Shown piece after piece: positions 6,834 through 9,505 of a stretch of DNA of 9,505 nucleotides. The position numbers and the translations under genes were made by a program. The notes beneath the pieces were generated by a model. The model saw nothing but the letters and a program-made list of their open reading frames with translations, ran no database searches and had not been told where the DNA came from. Within the stretch, counting starts at the first letter, position 1, and the number at the start of each line of letters is the position of its first letter. The stretch is from NCBI GenBank assembly GCA_004554085.1, contig SFNY01000084.1, positions 1-9,505 of the forward strand, in the 5' to 3' direction. The DNA comes from Clostridiales bacterium (GTDB lineage: Bacteria > Bacillota > Clostridia > Christensenellales > Aristaeellaceae).

Positions 6834-6850
6834 GGGCGGCAGTACCGCCC
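6834..6850. repeat. Short GC-rich hairpin, REP-like
   Basis: GGGCGG (6834-6839), a 5-base loop, then CCGCCC (6845-6850). The flank CCGCCCCACGCCGTT matches 12 of 15 bases of CCGCCCTACGGGGTT beside the repeat at 3466-3493, suggesting one dispersed family. Confidence 0.45.
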
Positions 6851-6863
6851 CACGCCGTTCATT

Positions 6864-6916
6864 TGCAAAAACCGCCCCGAGAGGCGGTCTTTGCACAAAT
6901 TTCGTTTGGGACGAAA
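6864..6916 (-). terminator. Hairpins after the binding-protein gene, leaky intra-operon terminator
   Basis: Directly after the stop codon the minus strand has a TTTCGT/ACGAAA hairpin (6900-6916). It is then followed by a stem TGCAAA-g-ACCGCC / GGCGGT-tt-TTTGCA (6864-6895), whose distal arm carries a TTTTT run. This is the standard position for a hairpin that stabilises the abundant binding-protein message and reduces transcription into the permease and ATPase genes. It may instead fully terminate; a weak promoter candidate for the permease (CTGACA near the 19-bp repeat, TATGGC 18 bases on) is too poor to call. Confidence 0.7.
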
Positions 6917-7972
6917 TTAGTCCTTGGGCTGGATCTTGTCCGCGTTGATCGCGCCGGTCCAGGCCTCGATGATGTGGTTCTTGTTCTCGCCGGTCCAGGT
7001 GGAATCATAGTCAATCAGATTCACGCCCATGTCCAGGATGGCCTGTGCGGACTCGGGATCCTTCGCGCCTTCAACGGTCAGGAACTGGAGCGCGCCGACG
7101 GTCTGGCCGATCTCCTGGCATTCGGGAGTCATGGCGAACTGCACGAACAGCTTAGCCTCGTCCAGGTGCTTTGCGCCCTCGATGATGGCGGTGCCGCCGA
7201 CCTCGTAGCCGGTGCCGTCGGAGGGAGCCAGCAGCTGGATGTTGTCATAGCCCTCTTCCTGATACATCAGGCCGGTATGCAGGAAGCCAACGCCGATGGC
7301 GGCCTCGCCGGTGGAGACCATGGCGGAGGTGCCGGAGCCGGTCTTGACGTAGGTCACAACGTTGGGATCGAAGGAGGAGAACATCTCAAGCGCCTTCTCC
7401 TCGCCATAGAGCTGGAACAGGATGGAAGCGGTCATCACGCCGGTGCCGGTTGCGCCCGGGTTGGCCATGACGATCATGCCCTCGTACTCGGGCTTCGCCA
7501 GGTCTGCCCAGCAGGTGGGAGCCTCAAGGCCGGCCTCCTCCAGAGCGTCCATGTCGCAGATGAAGCCGATGTAACCGGAGTAGATGCCGAACCAGTAGGG
7601 CTCGCCGATGCCGAAGTTCTCGGACTTGTAGGGAGCATGCTGGCAATCCTCATAAGCGTACAGCAGGCCTTCCTTTGCGGCTGCAATGTAGGGATCCCAG
7701 GTGCCGCCGTACCACACGTCGGCCTGCGGATTCTCGCGCTCCTCAAGGATGCGGGTGTAGCAGTCGTTACCGGACAGGCGGATATAGCTGGTCTTGATGC
7801 CGGTCTTCTCCTCGAAGGCCTTGACGACCGCCGCGCCGTGCTCCTCATCACAGCCGACGTAGACCATCAGCTCGCCGCCCTCGCAGGCGCGCCAGTCAAC
7901 TTCTTCCGCGATCGCGGACATGCAGCCCAGAGCCATAATGAGCGCCAGGGCCAGAACCAGGATTTTCTTCAT
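6917..7972 (-). CDS. ABC importer solute-binding protein (COG1840/AfuA-like)
   Basis: The extracellular substrate receptor of the importer. 351 residues, typical for the family. A signal peptide MKKILVLALALIMALGCMSAIAEE opens the protein. It has Cys17 in ALGC, an imperfect lipobox, but also an AIA-EE site suited to signal peptidase I, so lipoprotein or freely secreted are both possible. The mature part has VYVGCDEEHGAAVVKAFEEKTGIK, RLSGNDCYTRI and NPQADVWYGGTWDPYIAA, which match the COG1840 periplasmic-binding fold. The paired tyrosines that bind ferric iron in FbpA are not visible, so iron is not supported; phosphonate, sugar phosphate or another anion are possible. The start at 7972 has AAGGAG upstream; the promoter at 8033-8061 lies about 60 bases further. 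It is the first gene of the importer operon. Confidence 0.9.
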   Translation of the reverse strand: MKKILVLALALIMALGCMSAIAEEVDWRACEGGELMVYVGCDEEHGAAVVKAFEEKTGIKTSYIRLSGNDCYTRILEERENPQADVWYGGTWDPYIAAAKEGLLYAYEDCQHAPYKSENFGIGEPYWFGIYSGYIGFICDMDALEEAGLEAPTCWADLAKPEYEGMIVMANPGATGTGVMTASILFQLYGEEKALEMFSSFDPNVVTYVKTGSGTSAMVSTGEAAIGVGFLHTGLMYQEEGYDNIQLLAPSDGTGYEVGGTAIIEGAKHLDEAKLFVQFAMTPECQEIGQTVGALQFLTVEGAKDPESAQAILDMGVNLIDYDSTWTGENKNHIIEAWTGAINADKIQPKD

Positions 7973-8003
7973 GTTACCTTCTCCTTTTCGCATTTTCTCA
8001 TTC

Positions 8004-8024
8004 TGGCGATCGTACCTATCGCCA
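8004..8024. promoter_or_regulatory. Palindrome at the start of the binding-protein transcript
   Basis: TGGCGAT and ATCGCCA are perfect 7-bp inverted copies around a 7-base centre. The predicted transcript starts near 8026, so the stem would lie at the extreme 5' end of the RNA. It is either a stabilising 5' stem-loop or an operator just downstream of +1. Confidence 0.55.
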
Positions 8025-8032
8025 CCCTATCT

Positions 8033-8061
8033 ATTTTAACATGCAGTCAACCTTCTGTCAA
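8033..8061 (-). promoter_or_regulatory. Strong promoter of the ABC importer operon
   Basis: Minus strand: perfect TTGACA (8056-8061), 17 bases, then TAAAAT (8033-8038) with a TG extension (TGT just before the -10). It is the only strong promoter in front of the binding-protein gene. Confidence 0.85.
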
Positions 8062-8082
8062 TAAAATCCAGACCAAAGCCTG

Positions 8083-8110
8083 ACAAATTTATTTTTCCGA
8101 TTAAATTTGT
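8083..8110. repeat. AT-rich inverted repeat upstream of the importer promoter
   Basis: ACAAATTTA (8083-8091) and TAAATTTGT (8102-8110) are perfect 9-bp inverted copies around a 10-base spacer. The repeat begins one base after the phosphatase stop codon and ends 21 bases upstream of the importer -35 box. A stem of only A-T pairs and one C-G pair is a poor terminator, so a binding site for a dimeric regulator is the better reading. Confidence 0.5.
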
Positions 8111-8111
8111 A

Positions 8112-8570
8112 TTATTTCGTTTCCCTCAGAAGCGCTGCGCAGCCACGCTCAATCTGCCGGTAGACCCCAGAGAAGTTGCCCGTGTACCAGGGATCCTCGA
8201 TGTCCTCGCTCAAGCCCGCGTGCTCCATCAGCAACGAGATCTTGCCCTCGGGATCCTCCGGGATGATGCGGCGGATGTTGCGCAGGTTGTACTGCTCCAT
8301 GGCGATGAGATAGTCGTAATCGTCGTAGTCCCGGCGGGTGATCTGCCGGGCGGTCTTACCCTTGCAGGAAACGCCGTGGCTGGCCAGCTCCCGCCGTGCG
8401 GGCGGATAGACCGGGTTGCCAAGCTCCTCCGCGCTGGTGGCGGCCGAGGCGATCTCGTAGCGATCCTCCAGCCCCTCCCTGCGCACCAGCTCCTTCATTA
8501 TGAACTCCGCCATGGGTGAGCGGCAGATGTTACCGTGACAGATGAACAGGATCCTCGTCTTTTCCTTCAT
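8112..8570 (-). CDS. Low-molecular-weight protein-tyrosine phosphatase
   Basis: A cytoplasmic cysteine phosphatase of the LMW-PTP/arsenate reductase-like fold that removes phosphate from tyrosine or, in some Bacillota (YwlE), arginine. 152 residues, the family length. The P-loop CHGNICRS (11-18) gives nucleophile C11 and R17, and the general acid is D126 in EDPWYTG. Residues I15 and C16 are where tyrosine and arginine specificity differ in known members, so the substrate is left open. The start at 8570 has GGAGG 5 bases upstream; an ATG 12 codons earlier (8606) has no ribosome site. It lies 50 bases after hflX on the same strand with no terminator between, so it is probably co-transcribed with it. 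Confidence 0.93.
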   Translation of the reverse strand: MKEKTRILFICHGNICRSPMAEFIMKELVRREGLEDRYEIASAATSAEELGNPVYPPARRELASHGVSCKGKTARQITRRDYDDYDYLIAMEQYNLRNIRRIIPEDPEGKISLLMEHAGLSEDIEDPWYTGNFSGVYRQIERGCAALLRETK

Positions 8571-8620
8571 ATGAACCTCCAGAATCGCAATTGCGCGGGC
8601 TGCCATTGAAAGGCCAGGCG

Positions 8621-9505
8621 CTATTCGTCCTTCAGCATGCGCAGCACGCGCTGATAGTTGGCGCTGTCCAGCAGGCAGGAAACCTTCGTGCCCTCGGCGA
8701 GGTACTCCTCGCCCGTCACCTGACCCTTGGAGTGGATCAGCGAGAGCACGTTGCCCTTGCTGTAGGGCACGACGATCTCCACCGCGTGCCGCATGGCCGC
8801 GATGCGCTTCGAGATCTCCTCCTTCAGACGATCGAGGCCCCGGCCCTCCTTCGCGGAGATCAGAATCGCGTCGGCGGGCTCCACCTCATCGCCGATCTTG
8901 GCCCGATCGGCCTTGTTCAGCGCCTCCAGCACGGGCTTGTTCCCCGCGCCCAGGTCGCTGAGCACCCGGAACACGGTGTCGCGCTGCTCGCGGTACTGGG
9001 GGTTGGACACGTCCGAGACCACCACCAGCAGGTCGGCGTAGAGCGCCTCCTCCAGCGTGGAGTGGAAGGCCTCGACCAACTGATGGGGCAGCTTGCGGAT
9101 GAAGCCGACGGTGTCCACCAGCAGGCAGGAGCGGTTCTCCGGCAGATCGACGTTGCGCATCACCGGATCCAGCGTGGCGAAGAGCTTGTCCTCCACCAGC
9201 ACGTCCGCCCCAGAGAGGGCGTTGAGCAGCGTGGACTTGCCCGCGTTGGTGTAACCCACCAGCGCAACGGTGGTCTGACCCTGCTTGTCCCTGCGTGCGC
9301 GGCGCATATCGCGCTGGCGCTTGAGTTCCTTGAGTTGCCCCTGGAGGTCGTCGATGCGCTTGCGGATGCGGCGGCGATCCACCTCCAGCTGGGTCTCGCC
9401 GGGGCCGCGGGTGCCGATGCCGCCGCCCAGTCGGGACAGCACCGTGCCCATGCCGGTGAGCCGGGGCAGGCGATACTTCATCTGGGCCAGCTCCACCTGC
9501 AGCTT
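8621..9505 (-). CDS. hflX: GTPase HflX, C-terminal part (5' end outside the window)
   Basis: HflX is a GTP-binding protein that attaches to the 50S ribosomal subunit and splits or rescues stalled ribosomes under stress. 294 residues are visible of an expected 410-430, so about 120-135 N-terminal residues lie beyond the right edge. In order: the HflX signature GGGIGTRGPGETQLEVDRRR (about 27-46), a basic coiled-coil linker (RKRIDDLQGQLKELKRQRDMRR), G1 GYTNAGKST (84-92), the G2 region near KLFATLDPV, G3 DTVGFIRKLP, G4 NKAD, G5 SAKEGRGL, then a C-terminal domain ending LRMLKDE. All GTP-binding motifs are intact. Phosphatase follows in the same direction. Confidence 0.96.
   Translation of the reverse strand, partial: KLQVELAQMKYRLPRLTGMGTVLSRLGGGIGTRGPGETQLEVDRRRIRKRIDDLQGQLKELKRQRDMRRARRDKQGQTTVALVGYTNAGKSTLLNALSGADVLVEDKLFATLDPVMRNVDLPENRSCLLVDTVGFIRKLPHQLVEAFHSTLEEALYADLLVVVSDVSNPQYREQRDTVFRVLSDLGAGNKPVLEALNKADRAKIGDEVEPADAILISAKEGRGLDRLKEEISKRIAAMRHAVEIVVPYSKGNVLSLIHSKGQVTGEEYLAEGTKVSCLLDSANYQRVLRMLKDE

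Noticed and set aside
8026..8061. A Fur or DtxR iron box at the importer promoter.
   Set aside because: No match to either consensus is seen.

Overview
The window looks like chromosomal DNA from a GC-rich (very roughly 60%) low-complexity-envelope Bacillota lineage, probably an uncultured gut Clostridia relative (Christensenellales-like is a guess). The signs are strong GGAGG ribosome sites, TTGACA/TATAAT-type promoters, bacterial housekeeping genes and a Gram-positive-style binding-protein transporter. No mobile gene, CRISPR array, rRNA or tRNA is visible.

Layout: the left edge carries the first 82 codons of CTP synthase (pyrG, minus strand). A promoter and a terminator-like leader hairpin lie upstream of it, and the promoter's -35 box overlaps the stop codon of an MFS exporter/permease gene (minus). 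Divergent from the MFS gene is a lipoate-protein ligase (plus), which appears to start at a rare AUC codon, then a family I inorganic pyrophosphatase with its own promoter and terminator. A 287-bp convergent intergenic region holds two terminators and a repeated REP-like palindrome.

The centre is a minus-strand ABC importer operon in the order binding protein (6917-7972), fused double permease (4756-6708), ATPase (3657-4736). It is driven by a near-consensus promoter at 8033-8061, flanked by two clean inverted repeats that could be operators or RNA structures. A 208-bp gap between binding-protein and permease genes holds a terminator-like hairpin, a REP-like hairpin and a 19-bp long inverted repeat; such a gap would lower permease/ATPase output relative to the binding protein. 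The permease lacks the usual first membrane helix. The family is COG1840/FbpABC-like, but the substrate cannot be read from the sequence; iron is not well supported.

The right edge holds a low-molecular-weight protein-tyrosine phosphatase and the C-terminal two thirds of the ribosome-associated GTPase HflX, both minus strand and probably co-transcribed.

I did not find a wholly new system. The best leads are the AUC start of the lipoate ligase, the truncated-looking permease with its structured upstream gap, and the attenuator-like pyrG leader.
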